Assembly: GCA_949127975.1 (NCBI GenBank)
Contig: CASBRB010000085.1
Span: 1 to 34,730, forward strand
Direction of reading: 5' to 3'
From: Oscillatoriales cyanobacterium PMM_0019
Lineage (GTDB): Bacteria; Cyanobacteriota; Cyanobacteriia; Cyanobacteriales; CASBRB01
Length of the DNA stretch: 34,730 bases
Shown: in pieces, positions 1 to 8,867 of the stretch
How positions within the stretch are numbered: the first letter of the stretch is position 1
Layout: each line of letters opens with the position of its first letter
The notes under the pieces: generated by a model
Told to the model about the DNA's origin: nothing
The model's input: the letters and a program-made list of their open reading frames with translations, nothing else
The model's database searches: none
Made by a program: the position numbers and the translations under genes

Positions 1-238
1 AGCCTTGAGCGGAAGCAGGCAAGATAAGAGTAAAACTCCTGCCGCTAGAATGGTTTTTTTCATGGTTATATGGTTTCCTGGTATTTTTTCGCTAGTTCTT
101 AACCTTATAGCTTGGCTTTGCCAGGAGAGTAGGGGGCGTCGCCACGCACCCTACAGCTTAGGGCAGCACTACTGCCTACCCTATAAGTAATGGAGATTAG
201 CTGTTCATTTTTCCTATCCATTACAACGCTATCCGGAC
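1..238. other. No gene seen; GTAGGG hairpin at 129-154
   Basis: This stretch downstream of the SLH lipoprotein gene has no convincing coding region. It contains an 11-bp stem with one mismatch (GTAGGG/CCCTAC extended by GCGT/ACGC, loop CGCC) at 129-154. The same kind of short palindrome recurs after pyrF at 8864-8889 and, in altered form, inside pyrF, so it is most likely a dispersed palindromic repeat. It could also terminate the minus-strand lipoprotein transcript, but no T-run follows. Confidence 0.5.
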
Positions 239-1570
239 TTATTGGGTAACAGAATTTGATGGTGAGGCTTCTGGTGTCGGTGATGGGCTCTTTTGATTTT
301 TGAGTAATAGAGCATCTTTTGCCGATACACCTTCACCCTGGGAGCCAAAATACCACAAGGCAGCCGCAACTTCAGCACGGGTTACTGGTTTTTGAGGCTG
401 TAACAGCGTAGTATAGCCAAAAACGCGACGAATATTTGACTGATCTCCATTTTGGTAATCCGCCAACACTGCCCGCAACGCTTTGGGATTAATCCGAGAA
501 GTATCCTCAAAGCCCCAACTTTGTTTTACTGCTTCTAGTGAGGCAGATGGCAAAGTTCGACGAGTATCCAACGGCACTTTCCACAAAATTAGATTTTCCC
601 GCGTTAGGGGGGCATCAGGCTTAAATAGAACTGCTGTTGAGTCCCCACTCAAGGGGCTAGGAATTAACCCTGCCTCTGCTAAACCTTGAATTACTGGAAA
701 ATCTCGATCGCTGCGAGGAATATCTGGGTAAGCAGGTTGAGCGTCTGGCGACGCCAACCGAATTTGTTTGCCAGGATCGTTGGCATACATCTGATTATTA
801 GCAGCAAGCAGCCAGCGAAGGTATAGGCGGCGACTGATGATTTTACTGGGATCGAATTGGTTACTCTTTGAAGCAGCTTTGTCAGGCGTCAACACTCCCA
901 AGGCGGCTAAATCTTCAATATATGGACGTAATTGTGCTGGTGCTTTGTTGAGGTCGTTGAAAACAGAAGCACTACTCAAATTATCCTGTGTTGGGGTACT
1001 TGGTGTCGCAGTTGGCTGACTGCTTACGTCATTGCGGCTGTAATCGATAATAAATTTTGTGCCCTTTTGTGTGGTTTCAGGGGCAACTGTCGGACTAGGA
1101 GAGGATGTTTGGGCGCTGGTGTCGGTAGGGGAGTTGATTGACAGGGTAACTTGCAGGTTATTCCGACGCGCTATTAAATTGCCAGCATTATCATTAGTAG
1201 GCTGACTTACAATCTGCCAACCGTTGGTGGTAAATGCTTTCTGGTAAAAACTCTGGACTAAGTTACTAGCGTCGGCAGTCGTCCAAATGGTTTGCTCCCC
1301 TTGAGTGTCTGGCTTAACCTCTTGCAGTTGAGCGTTGGGATAAATCAGGCTCTTATCTGGAAAGTCTGCTGGCAGTTTGGCTAGCGTCGGGTTCTGAGTG
1401 GTTTTTTGAGTTGATGCGCCAAAAGTAACTGGGTTATCCTTTAGATTAGGATCTGCCGCTAAAGAGCCCTCTAGCCCCTTACTGTTATAAGGGTTGGCGC
1501 AAGAAGTCAATGATAGCAGTAAAGCGGCTATACTGGTAAAAATTATAGTAGGACGTTTGTTAAGTTGCAC
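239..1570 (-). CDS. SLH-domain lipoprotein
   Basis: 443-residue exported protein. The N-terminus has a basic start, a hydrophobic stretch (about residues 9-22) and a lipobox LTSC with Cys24 as the expected lipidation site, so a membrane-anchored lipoprotein is likely. Residues about 60-185 form a region of unknown function followed by a Ser/Thr/Pro-rich linker. Residues about 200-420 look like three divergent S-layer homology repeats: one starting VFNDL, a second around AYPDIPRSDRDF, and a third ending with VTRAEVAAALWYFG. SLH modules bind cell-wall polymers, which suggests a role in attaching the envelope to peptidoglycan. It is divergent from lepB, with about 118 bp between the two starts. 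The exact role is unknown. Confidence 0.8.
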   Translation of the reverse strand: MQLNKRPTIIFTSIAALLLSLTSCANPYNSKGLEGSLAADPNLKDNPVTFGASTQKTTQNPTLAKLPADFPDKSLIYPNAQLQEVKPDTQGEQTIWTTADASNLVQSFYQKAFTTNGWQIVSQPTNDNAGNLIARRNNLQVTLSINSPTDTSAQTSSPSPTVAPETTQKGTKFIIDYSRNDVSSQPTATPSTPTQDNLSSASVFNDLNKAPAQLRPYIEDLAALGVLTPDKAASKSNQFDPSKIISRRLYLRWLLAANNQMYANDPGKQIRLASPDAQPAYPDIPRSDRDFPVIQGLAEAGLIPSPLSGDSTAVLFKPDAPLTRENLILWKVPLDTRRTLPSASLEAVKQSWGFEDTSRINPKALRAVLADYQNGDQSNIRRVFGYTTLLQPQKPVTRAEVAAALWYFGSQGEGVSAKDALLLKNQKSPSPTPEASPSNSVTQ

Positions 1571-1688
1571 AGGGAACTTGAGAACGAGGTATATAGTTCT
1601 AGGCTAGCGCACCCTCGGCTATTTAATATTTGCCTATACTTTTGCAAACTATGAGAAACTAGAAATTTGGAACTTCTACATAGCTTTT

Positions 1689-2303
1689 ATGGAATCTAAG
1701 GAAAAAAATTTAGCAACGACGAAGATTTCTGTACCTGAGGGTGAAACCACGGCTAAAACTCCCCTGTTGGTGCGGATATGGCGATCGGGGGGAGAAAATC
1801 TCCAGATACTAATAATTGCCTTGGTTTTGGCGCTGTTAATCCGCACCTTTGTGGCGGAGCCTCGGTATATTCCTTCAGGTTCGATGCTGCCGACTTTGCA
1901 GGTGGGCGATCGCTTGGTGGTGGAAAAAATCTCTTACCTTTTTCGGATGCCTGCAACTGGTGATATTATTGTCTTCAATCCGCCACCACAGTTGCTGGAA
2001 CAAGGTTACACCAAAGACCAAGCTTTTATCAAAAGAGTGATTGCTGCACCAGGTCAAACGGTGAAAATTGATAATAACGCAGTTGTTTTAAATGACACCC
2101 CTCTAAAGGAAGATTATATAGCACAACCACCAAACTATAAATGGGGACCAGCACAAGTGCCTCAAGACAAATTATTTGTGATGGGAGATAACCGCAATAA
2201 CAGCAACGATTCCCATATTTGGGGGTTTTTACCTAAGAAAAATATTATTGGGCACGCTTTTTTCCGCTTCTGGCCACTCAATCGCTTTGGTTGGGTTTCT
2301 TAA
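1689..2303 (+). CDS. lepB: Signal peptidase I
   Basis: 204-residue type I signal peptidase (family S26), which cleaves signal peptides from exported proteins at the outer face of the membrane. One membrane anchor lies at about residues 38-55. Box B reads IPSGSMLPTL with nucleophile Ser65. The catalytic Lys115 is in the FIKRVIAAPG box, and the C-terminal box GDNRNNSNDSHIWG is intact. The length is normal for a cyanobacterial LepB, which has a single anchor rather than the two of E. coli. It is transcribed alone, divergent from the SLH lipoprotein gene. Identification is secure; cyanobacteria often carry two lepB paralogues and which one this is cannot be told. Confidence 0.95.
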   Translation: MESKEKNLATTKISVPEGETTAKTPLLVRIWRSGGENLQILIIALVLALLIRTFVAEPRYIPSGSMLPTLQVGDRLVVEKISYLFRMPATGDIIVFNPPPQLLEQGYTKDQAFIKRVIAAPGQTVKIDNNAVVLNDTPLKEDYIAQPPNYKWGPAQVPQDKLFVMGDNRNNSNDSHIWGFLPKKNIIGHAFFRFWPLNRFGWVS

Positions 2304-2371
2304 GACCTAAAGTCCTGACTACCGAAAAAATGGGGGAGTATGAGAGGGTAATCTTGAAGCCAGTTTAAGTA

Positions 2372-2986
2372 TCACCCATTAACGCTATGCCACAAGCGCA
2401 AATACTCCCCTCTCACATAAGAGTTTAGATTTGATGCCAAGTCAACAGGTAATTTATTAACTCTAATTAATTCTTGAATGTCTGCCAAATCTTTTAATCT
2501 ATCAGCAGCACTGATTCCTGAAGCTAATTTTAGTTCTATCAATTTTTCTAAGTTAACGACATCAATTCCTTCAATAACAATTGAAACTTCTTTAGGAGAG
2601 GGGAAACTAATGGGTTTTGGTAAACCATCTCCAGGAAACTCTCCTGATGTAATTATCTCAACCGTCACTCCAGTAGCAGTGTCCTTAAACATTCTTGTCG
2701 CTCCAGTAAATGCCGGAACAAATCCTTTTCCTACCATTGAACGACGAAACTCTTCTAATCCTTCAGGGGCTAACAAAACATCTACATCCTGAGTTAATCT
2801 AACATAACCATGAAATACCAAAGCCATTCCGTCAATTATTGCATAATCGATGTTCTTTTCTTGCAGTCGATTAGCTAGTGTTCTTAGAGTCGTATATACT
2901 TTTCCTTGCTGCATAAAAAATAAGTCTATTTCTTGCCAGATTTCAGTGATTGATGTTGATGTCGTTCGCTTCGTTGAAAAAACCAT
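2372..2986 (-). CDS. Nucleotidyltransferase-fold protein, AbiEii/MNT-like
   Basis: 204 residues. Residues about 50-72 carry a nucleotidyltransferase signature: a DGMAL segment, then HGYVRLTQDVDVLL, in which Asp67 and Asp69 are the likely metal ligands. This resembles the N-terminal half of AbiEii/AbiGii toxin-type and MNT-type nucleotidyltransferases, and of many uncharacterised NTases with a DUF6036-like layout. The C-terminal part (NLEKLIELKLASGI...ADRLKDLADIQEL) is typical of the helical region that follows in those proteins. No AbiEi-like antitoxin or HEPN partner is adjacent: the neighbours are lepB and, past about 155 bp of repeats, the HhH gene. Fold assignment is fairly firm; substrate and role are unknown. 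Confidence 0.65.
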   Translation of the reverse strand: MVFSTKRTTSTSITEIWQEIDLFFMQQGKVYTTLRTLANRLQEKNIDYAIIDGMALVFHGYVRLTQDVDVLLAPEGLEEFRRSMVGKGFVPAFTGATRMFKDTATGVTVEIITSGEFPGDGLPKPISFPSPKEVSIVIEGIDVVNLEKLIELKLASGISAADRLKDLADIQELIRVNKLPVDLASNLNSYVRGEYLRLWHSVNG

Positions 2987-3000
2987 ATTAAATTCAATTG

Positions 3001-3078
3001 TCAGGAGTTAGGAGTTAGGAGTTAATTAATTAGTGAATTAGTGGGGGATTCAGACCCGCCTTGGGTTGGTAGCCGGAT
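3001..3078. repeat. Heptanucleotide repeats plus a shared 24-bp motif
   Basis: 3001-3025 holds about three tandem heptamers of the TTAGGAG type, a short tandemly repeated repetitive sequence common in cyanobacteria. Immediately after, 3055-3078 (beginning CCCGCCTTGGGTTGG) matches the last 25 bases of the window (34705-34727) at all but about four positions, so it is probably one end of a dispersed element. The rest of the gap up to 3141 shows nothing. Confidence 0.55.
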
Positions 3079-3141
3079 CTATGAAGCAACTCGGACAAAT
3101 GGAGCATAAGAAATCTACCTCTACGGGACGGGTAGTTCATC

Positions 3142-3654
3142 CTAACAAAACCGCAAATAGTGCATTAGCTGTGCTGTCAGCTTCCCAGGAAGCAACAGGC
3201 GTTGCTGGAAATCCACTAAGTTGCGGTAGGAACCAGCAGTGAGACGATTTTGCACTACGGCTAAGGCAAGAGACTCCTCAACACCTGGAATTTGAGTTAA
3301 TTGCTCAACTGTAGCAGTGTTGGGGTTAACTCTTGAGATATTATTAGCCTCGTCGTAGTAACAAAATCTGAGTACAGGCTCTAAAGGTTTTAGCCTATGT
3401 ACAGGAATGGCTAGCGCTGCGGCAATATCTTCCAGGCAGTAGAAGGGAACGCCGTTTTTCTGGAGTTCCACAAGTAACCGCCCCTGATGAATCGATATCC
3501 CAGGCAGTCTCAGCCAGTCATCCACACTCGCTTGATTGACGTCAATTTTGATACCCAGTTCCGCTGCCACTGCAATTTCTTGAGCTGATTGCAGGCGGTA
3601 GTAAGGGTCGTTTTGAAGCCGCGCCCGAATTAGCTGCCTCTGAAAAAGTGTCAT
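3142..3654 (-). CDS. Helix-hairpin-helix protein, ComEA-like
   Basis: 170-residue protein with two copies of a ComEA-type helix-hairpin-helix module. The first is at about residues 38-75 (VNQASVDDWLRLPGI...), the second at about 108-150 (VNPNTATVEQLTQIPGV...). HhH modules bind DNA backbone non-specifically, as in the competence protein ComEA and in UvrC. There is no signal peptide or membrane anchor, unlike ComEA itself, so a cytoplasmic DNA- or protein-binding role is more likely. Its start lies 9 bp after the stop of the TM2-domain gene on the same strand, so the two are probably co-transcribed. No experimentally defined function is known to me. Confidence 0.75.
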   Translation of the reverse strand: MTLFQRQLIRARLQNDPYYRLQSAQEIAVAAELGIKIDVNQASVDDWLRLPGISIHQGRLLVELQKNGVPFYCLEDIAAALAIPVHRLKPLEPVLRFCYYDEANNISRVNPNTATVEQLTQIPGVEESLALAVVQNRLTAGSYRNLVDFQQRLLLPGKLTAQLMHYLRFC

Positions 3655-3663
3655 CCTGCCTGC

Positions 3664-4059
3664 CTATGCCATACTGTCGAGCCACTGTCGGCGCTTTTGT
3701 TCAAATTCATACTCAGAAATCAGCCCATCTTGGCGAAGTTGCTCCAGTTGCCGCAGGGCGTCAGCTAGAGCATTTACCTGAGCAGGATCAATTCCTGCTG
3801 ATTTATTGGCAACGGACGATGCTCCGGGCATCACACCAAGATTAAAATTACTGTGAAACTCATCCCCGTCCTGTGCTAAATACCAAACCCCCTCAATGGC
3901 ACTAGCGATGTGAGGAAACGGCGTCCAAGATAGTAACACATAAAGCAGACCCCAGCCCCGTTGTCCCAAATAAAACTTGTGTAGCCCCGAAATGGGAATC
4001 AATATACCAGAAAACGCCAGTAAGGTGGCAACTGTTCGGCTTTTTGGCTTGCTCAACAT
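3664..4059 (-). CDS. TM2-domain membrane protein with SHOCT tail
   Basis: 131 residues. Residues about 8-75 form a TM2 domain: a first hydrophobic helix (LLAFSGILIPISGLHKFYLG) with the G-x-H-K/R-F-Y-L-G turn, then a second one (GLLYVLLSWTPFPHI). The C-terminal 35 residues (ALRQLEQLRQDGLISEYEFEQKRRQWL) are a clear SHOCT module, a short amphipathic element typical of small membrane proteins and thought to support oligomerisation. It is first gene of a likely pair with the HhH protein. Function is unknown. Confidence 0.8.
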   Translation of the reverse strand: MLSKPKSRTVATLLAFSGILIPISGLHKFYLGQRGWGLLYVLLSWTPFPHIASAIEGVWYLAQDGDEFHSNFNLGVMPGASSVANKSAGIDPAQVNALADALRQLEQLRQDGLISEYEFEQKRRQWLDSMA

Positions 4060-4187
4060 GATTGGGCTTGTTTGCGAAGGGAGAAAAAACTTGATTACAC
4101 TTAAAAGCAGATGCTTCTTCTATCATATTGTTTTTACTCTTACTCGATGCCCGGTTTCGCCCTGACTTAAAAGCTTTTCTTAACTAC

Positions 4188-4239
4188 CTGCTCCCGCGAG
4201 CAGTTTAGCTGCTCCCAGTTCGACCTATCTTAAGATAGG
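4188..4239. repeat. Hairpin plus perfect 16-bp palindrome
   Basis: In the 290-bp gap between the TM2 gene and the DUF1825 gene, CTGCTC/GAGCAG forms a hairpin at 4188-4203, and CCTATCTTAAGATAGG at 4224-4239 is a perfect 16-bp palindrome. A palindrome of this kind could be a dimeric regulator's operator for either divergent gene, or repeat debris. No promoter could be assigned with confidence. Confidence 0.45.
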
Positions 4240-4350
4240 CTGTTCGTGGCTGATACGGGAAACCGAATTTTGCGGGAACAGGGCGCTGCACTAAAATATG
4301 ACTAGAGGCGGCGCTTCTAACCAGTAGCTAAGGGAATTAATAAAAAAACT

Positions 4351-4674
4351 ATGGGATTCTTTGATTCTGAGATTGTCCAACAAGAAGCTAAGCAGCTGTT
4401 TGAAGATTATCAATCTTTGATCGAACTGGGAAGCAGATACGGGAAATTTGACCGCGACGGTAAAAAGCTGTACATCGAGCAGATGGAAGCGATGATGGAG
4501 CGCTATCGCATTTTTATGAAGCGCTTTGAACTGTCGGATGACTTCATGGCACAAATGACGATGCAGCAGTTGCATACCCAACTAAATCAATTTGGCATCA
4601 CACCCCAGCAAATGTTTGACCAGATGAATCTGACTTTAGAGCGGATGAAGTCCGAACTAGAAAAGCAAACTTAG
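4351..4674 (+). CDS. DUF1825 family protein
   Basis: 107-residue soluble, mostly helical protein of the cyanobacterial DUF1825 family (starts MGFFDSEIVQQEAKQLFEDYQ; ends NLTLERMKSELEKQ). The family is highly conserved across cyanobacteria, usually as a stand-alone gene, and has no assigned biochemical activity. The whole length is covered, with no signal peptide or membrane helix. The gene is monocistronic here: heptamer repeats follow, and the next gene is on the opposite strand. Confidence 0.85.
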   Translation: MGFFDSEIVQQEAKQLFEDYQSLIELGSRYGKFDRDGKKLYIEQMEAMMERYRIFMKRFELSDDFMAQMTMQQLHTQLNQFGITPQQMFDQMNLTLERMKSELEKQT

Positions 4675-4677
4675 TCC

Positions 4678-4726
4678 TTAGTCATTAGTCATTCGTCCAC
4701 AGCCAATGACAAATGACTTTTGACTA
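4678..4726. repeat. AGTCATT-type heptamer repeats between convergent genes
   Basis: Degenerate tandem copies of AGTCATT and its inverse (AATGACT) fill the space between the stops of the DUF1825 gene and the convergent PBP gene. This is a short tandemly repeated sequence of the cyanobacterial type. The two orientations can pair, so it may also work as a bidirectional terminator. Confidence 0.55.
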
Positions 4727-4727
4727 A

Positions 4728-6638
4728 CTAAGGGCGTTCAAATTTGTAAGGCGAGGGGAAGGGCTCCACGGGTACACCATCCAAAGCTTCGTACATAAAG
4801 CTACGCCAGATAGGTGCTGCATATACACCACCAGTAATGCCACCGCCCAAGGTGCGGTAGTTATCATTACCAACCCAAACCGCTGTCGCTAGTTGTGGTA
4901 CATAGCCGACAAACCAAACATCTCGCTCCGAGGATGTAGTACCAGTCTTACCTGCTGCCGGACGACCAATCTGTGCTTCCTTACCTGTACCGTTAGCAAT
5001 TACCCCTTGCAGCGTATTCGTCAGCGTTGCTGTAGCCCAAGGATCGAGAACTAACTTCGGGTGAGGAGTGTTATCGAGCAACACGTTGCCACTACTGTCG
5101 GTAACTCTGACAATACTCGTCGTTTCAGAATACCAGCCATTACTGGCAAAAGTGGCAAAAGCACCAGCCATCTCTAAAGGCGTTACACCAATCGCCCCTA
5201 AGGGTAAGGAAACCACTGGTTCAATCGGACTCTTAATGCCCAGGATGCGACAGGTTTGAATCACCTTATCCAGCCCTACAGCCCGCCCTATTTTCACAGC
5301 AGGCACATTACGTGATTGCTCTAAGGCTGTGCGAATAGATATCGGACCAGAGTACCCCCCGCCGTAGTTTTTGGGAGAGTAATAGCCGTTACCATCTCGA
5401 TAGCTAACCGGAGAATCATCAATCATCGAGTCCGGCGTATATTTACCACTGGCAAAAGCAGTGTAATAAACAAACGGTTTAAATGAAGAACCAGGTTGAC
5501 GCCTAGATTGAATCGCTCGGTTGAACTTACTTTTTTTATAATCTACCCCACCAACAAGAGCTTTAACAAAATGGGTTCGCGGATCTACTGCTGCCAGAGC
5601 CACCTGATCGGCATATACACCCTGATTACGCAGTCTGTGATACCAACGAATTACCGTTTCTTCTGCCATTCGTTGGAATTTATAGTCAACGGTAGTCTGG
5701 ACTCGCATTCCACCTTTTTTAACAGCATCCCTACCAAAGCGATCGTTCAACTCCTGAAGCACACTTTCTGTTATATAAGGAAGTGTACTACTCTGCCAAC
5801 TTTTAATCTCGCCCAGATTAATCGGTTGCTTACGCGCCGCTTCTTCCTCTTCCGGCGTAATCCATCCCAGTTCCCGCATCCGCGTCAAAACCTGGTACTC
5901 TCGCTCTTTTGCCTTCCTATAGTTAATAAAAGGACTGTATTCTTCTGGAGCCTGAATTAAACCTGCCATCATGGCACCTTCTGCCATGTTTAATTTAGAG
6001 GCGGGCTTGCTAAAGTAAGTTTCGGCTGCGGTTTGGGCACCATAATTGTTGTGACCCCAATATACTTGATTGAGGTACATTTCTAAAATTTCGTCTTTGG
6101 TGAAAATTTGCTCTAAACGGATTGCCAGCACGGACTCTGCTACTTTGCGGCTAAACTCGCGTTTATGAGAAAGAAACAAATTTTTCACCAACTGCATGGT
6201 GAGAGTCGAACCACCTTCTACAACTTCACCATGCACAAAGTTGGCTTTTATGGCACGACCAATGCTGCTAGGGTTAATGCCACGGTGAGAATAAAAGTGG
6301 CTATCTTCGATCGCCATTACTGCCCGCTTCAGATTCGGTGATATCTTATTCAGGGGTACAACTTCACGATTAGCTTCATCGTGAAGCGTGGCTAATAACT
6401 TGCCCTTAATGTCGTAAATGTAAGAGCTTTCCGTGGGAGCGTAACCCCGGAGAATGCGCACATCCGGCAGGTTACGGAAGCTAATCGCTAAACCAACCAG
6501 TCCCCCAGCAACCACAGAACTGGCGAGCATGGTGAGACCTAGGATGGTTCCCCCCGTTACTTTACTCACTCCCTTGACAAAATGAGAAAATTGTGATTCT
6601 CTTGTTATGCGTTTTTCTTGAAAAGTGCTAGACGACAC
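4728..6638 (-). CDS. Class A penicillin-binding protein (PBP1A type)
   Basis: 636-residue bifunctional peptidoglycan synthase, acting at the outer face of the plasma membrane to polymerise glycan strands and cross-link stem peptides. A membrane anchor lies at about residues 28-53. The GT51 glycosyltransferase domain (about 75-250) has the catalytic motif EDSHFYSHRG with Glu111, the EGGSTLTMQLVKN motif and RKVAESVLAIRLE. The transpeptidase domain (about 340-620) has SSFK with nucleophile Ser384 and Lys387, SRN at 442-444 and KTGT at 564-567. All catalytic motifs are intact. Cyanobacteria carry several class A PBPs, and sequence reading alone does not say which one this is. Divergent from tyrS across about 250 bp. 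Confidence 0.93.
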   Translation of the reverse strand: MSSSTFQEKRITRESQFSHFVKGVSKVTGGTILGLTMLASSVVAGGLVGLAISFRNLPDVRILRGYAPTESSYIYDIKGKLLATLHDEANREVVPLNKISPNLKRAVMAIEDSHFYSHRGINPSSIGRAIKANFVHGEVVEGGSTLTMQLVKNLFLSHKREFSRKVAESVLAIRLEQIFTKDEILEMYLNQVYWGHNNYGAQTAAETYFSKPASKLNMAEGAMMAGLIQAPEEYSPFINYRKAKEREYQVLTRMRELGWITPEEEEAARKQPINLGEIKSWQSSTLPYITESVLQELNDRFGRDAVKKGGMRVQTTVDYKFQRMAEETVIRWYHRLRNQGVYADQVALAAVDPRTHFVKALVGGVDYKKSKFNRAIQSRRQPGSSFKPFVYYTAFASGKYTPDSMIDDSPVSYRDGNGYYSPKNYGGGYSGPISIRTALEQSRNVPAVKIGRAVGLDKVIQTCRILGIKSPIEPVVSLPLGAIGVTPLEMAGAFATFASNGWYSETTSIVRVTDSSGNVLLDNTPHPKLVLDPWATATLTNTLQGVIANGTGKEAQIGRPAAGKTGTTSSERDVWFVGYVPQLATAVWVGNDNYRTLGGGITGGVYAAPIWRSFMYEALDGVPVEPFPSPYKFERP

Positions 6639-6893
6639 GGCGATTTCACTTCCTCAGTAAACAAAGCGGATGGGAGATTAGGTGCAAGGGGTAATGCCTC
6701 TCTATTAGGATTACAGATATTGACATATCTACGCTATATCCTACCCGCCACCAGGAAGCCAAGCTTAAATACTGGCGTTCTTTGAAGTCAGCCACCGGAT
6801 GACAGAATCGGAGGGTAAGCAGGGATTACCCAAGGGAGCGAGCGCGGAATGTTGATTAATTTAAGTATAACTAACCTGGATTTCTACCTAACT

Positions 6894-8129
6894 ATGACCA
6901 ACTCTTTTTCCTCAACGACATCACAAGACCTACCTTGGCTTTACCGAGGGATCAGTGAAATTTTTCCTTCTAAGCCTGACTCTGATAATACTACAGAAAA
7001 TTTAGCTCTCCTGATAGCAAAAATTAATCGACCTTTGCGAGTCAAACTAGGCATCGATCCCACTGGTACGGATATCCACCTAGGTCATAGTATTACCTTC
7101 CGCAAACTACGAGCGTTTCAGGATGCTGGTCATACTGCGATCCTGATTATTGGAGATTTTACCGCTCGGATAGGCGATCCTACTGGCAAATCAGATGTCC
7201 GTCGTCAACTTTCTCCGGAAGAGGTAGCCCAGAATGCCAAAACCTACTTGGAGCAGGTGCGTTCAATTCTCGATTTTGATACACCGGGACGCCTGGAAGT
7301 TCGCTACAACTCTGAGTGGCTCTCTAATCTAAATCTAGAAAAAATTCTAGGCTTGTTGTCCACTATGACGGTGGGGCAGATGCTAGCAAAGGAAGGATTC
7401 GCCGAGCGCTATGAAAAAGAGAACCCGATTTACCTGCATGAGTTCCTCTACCCGTTGATGCAGGGTTATGATTCAGTGGCAATAGAGGCTGATGTGGAGT
7501 TAGGGGGTACAGACCAAAAATTTAATCTAGCTGTAGGCAGAGATTTACAACGGCATTTTGGTCAAACACCTCAGTTTGCCGTCCTGATGCCAATTTTAGT
7601 GGGAACAGACGGCGTTCAGAAGATGTCGAAGTCTTTGGGCAATTATGTGGGGTTGTCGGAAGATCCGCTGACAATGTACTCGAAGCTGGAAAAAATTCCT
7701 GACTCGCTCATAAAAGACTATTTTGAGCTGTTGACGGATTTGCCCCTAGAGCAACTGCCGGAGAATCCGCGCGATCGCCAAAAACTCCTGGCCCTAGAAA
7801 TTGTTACCCAGTATCACGGTAAAGAAGCCGCAATCGGAGCGCAACAAGCCTCCCTCAACCTGGTACAAGGAAAAACCAATATTAATACCGATGCGGTTCC
7901 AGAATTTTCCCTGGATGGGATAGAATTTCCGGTTACGTTGTCCTTTATTCTTAAGGCAAGTGGTTTGTGTTCGAGTACTTCAGAAGCACGACGGCAGATT
8001 CAAGGAGGGGCAGTGCGAGTAGATGGCGAGCGGATCTCAGAAATCAACCAAAGCTTTGATTCCCCGGAATCCCTTAACGGTAAAGTGTTGCAGGTCGGCA
8101 AGAAAAATTTTCTCCGAATGGTAAGGTAA
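6894..8129 (+). CDS. tyrS: Tyrosyl-tRNA synthetase
   Basis: Class I aminoacyl-tRNA synthetase that charges tRNA-Tyr. The Rossmann domain has [15 protein letters not shown] with the HIGH-equivalent HLGH, the tyrosine pocket GGTDQKFN, and the KMSKS loop (QKMSKSLGN). The C-terminal 65 residues are an S4 RNA-binding domain ([17 protein letters not shown]). This is the longer, S4-containing TyrS subtype usual in cyanobacteria. Start choice: an upstream in-frame ATG at 6849 has a better GGGAG ribosome site, but it adds 15 residues unlike any TyrS known to me, and homology favours the ATG at 6894 (MTNSF). The gene is followed 3 bp later by pyrF, so they form an operon. Confidence 0.93.
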   Translation: MTNSFSSTTSQDLPWLYRGISEIFPSKPDSDNTTENLALLIAKINRPLRVKLGIDPTGTDIHLGHSITFRKLRAFQDAGHTAILIIGDFTARIGDPTGKSDVRRQLSPEEVAQNAKTYLEQVRSILDFDTPGRLEVRYNSEWLSNLNLEKILGLLSTMTVGQMLAKEGFAERYEKENPIYLHEFLYPLMQGYDSVAIEADVELGGTDQKFNLAVGRDLQRHFGQTPQFAVLMPILVGTDGVQKMSKSLGNYVGLSEDPLTMYSKLEKIPDSLIKDYFELLTDLPLEQLPENPRDRQKLLALEIVTQYHGKEAAIGAQQASLNLVQGKTNINTDAVPEFSLDGIEFPVTLSFILKASGLCSSTSEARRQIQGGAVRVDGERISEINQSFDSPESLNGKVLQVGKKNFLRMVR

Positions 8130-8132
8130 ATT

Positions 8133-8867
8133 ATGTCGATCGCCGATCGGATTATTGTACCCCTGGATGTGCCGACTCAAGCAGCAGCGATCGCTTTAAT
8201 TGAACAACTGCCCCAGGTAACTTTTTGGAAAGTCGGGCTAGAATTGTTTGTCAGCAATGGAGCAGAAATTCTCAGCAAGCTAAAAGAGGGCGTTTCCCCG
8301 CATAGCCAGGGGAAGATGCGGATTTTTTTAGATCTGAAGTTTCACGACATCCCCAATACTGTCGCTGGTGCCTGTCGCTCTGCTGCTAGTTATGGAGTTG
8401 ATTTGCTGACAATTCACGCTACTGCCGGACGCTCGGCACTAAAAGCAGCTCAGGAAGCTGTAGGAGAGGGGGCGTCTCGTCAAGGCGTTCCACCCCCTAA
8501 ATTAATTGCTATTACCTTGTTGACAAGCTTAAATTCGCGGGATTTGGCGTTTGATTTAAAAATCCCCTTGGAGTTGCCAGAGTATACCTTACAAATGGCG
8601 CTTTTAGCCAAGGATTGTGGCTTGGATGGAGTTGTTTGTTCGCCCCAAGAGGTAGCACAACTGCGACAAATCTGTGGCGATGAGTTTCTCCTAGTATGTC
8701 CGGGAGTGCGACCTAGTTGGGCTAAAACACAGGATCAAAAGCGATCGCTTACTCCCGCAGCCGCCTTGAAAGCTGGTGCCGATTACCTAGTTATCGGGCG
8801 TCCCATCACTGCCGCTGCCGATCCTGCTAATGCCTGGGCAAGGCTTTGCGATGAGCTAGAGTTGTAG
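8133..8867 (+). CDS. pyrF: Orotidine 5'-phosphate decarboxylase
   Basis: 244-residue TIM-barrel enzyme that converts OMP to UMP, the last step of de novo pyrimidine synthesis. The substrate loop VPLDVP holds Asp12. The signature DLKFHD gives the catalytic Asp67-Lys69-Asp72, and the phosphate-binding end VIGRPIT is intact. It begins 3 bp after tyrS. Two segments look inserted relative to other PyrF proteins: residues about 51-62 ([12 protein letters not shown]) and about 111-122 ([12 protein letters not shown]). In the DNA both are palindromic (8289-8316 and 8468-8497), and the second shares GTCTCGTCA with the hairpin that overlaps the stop codon. Both lie in loops at helix ends, so the enzyme is probably still active. 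Confidence 0.93.
   Translation: MSIADRIIVPLDVPTQAAAIALIEQLPQVTFWKVGLELFVSNGAEILSKLKEGVSPHSQGKMRIFLDLKFHDIPNTVAGACRSAASYGVDLLTIHATAGRSALKAAQEAVGEGASRQGVPPPKLIAITLLTSLNSRDLAFDLKIPLELPEYTLQMALLAKDCGLDGVVCSPQEVAQLRQICGDEFLLVCPGVRPSWAKTQDQKRSLTPAAALKAGADYLVIGRPITAAADPANAWARLCDELEL

Noticed and set aside
5-190. 61-codon open frame at the window start
   Set aside because: No ribosome site, no recognisable family, and it runs through the palindromic repeat at 129-154.
6639-6893. T-box or other riboswitch upstream of tyrS
   Set aside because: No T-box specifier or antiterminator pattern, and T-boxes are not typical of cyanobacteria; a TTGACA at 6720 has no -10 at a workable distance.
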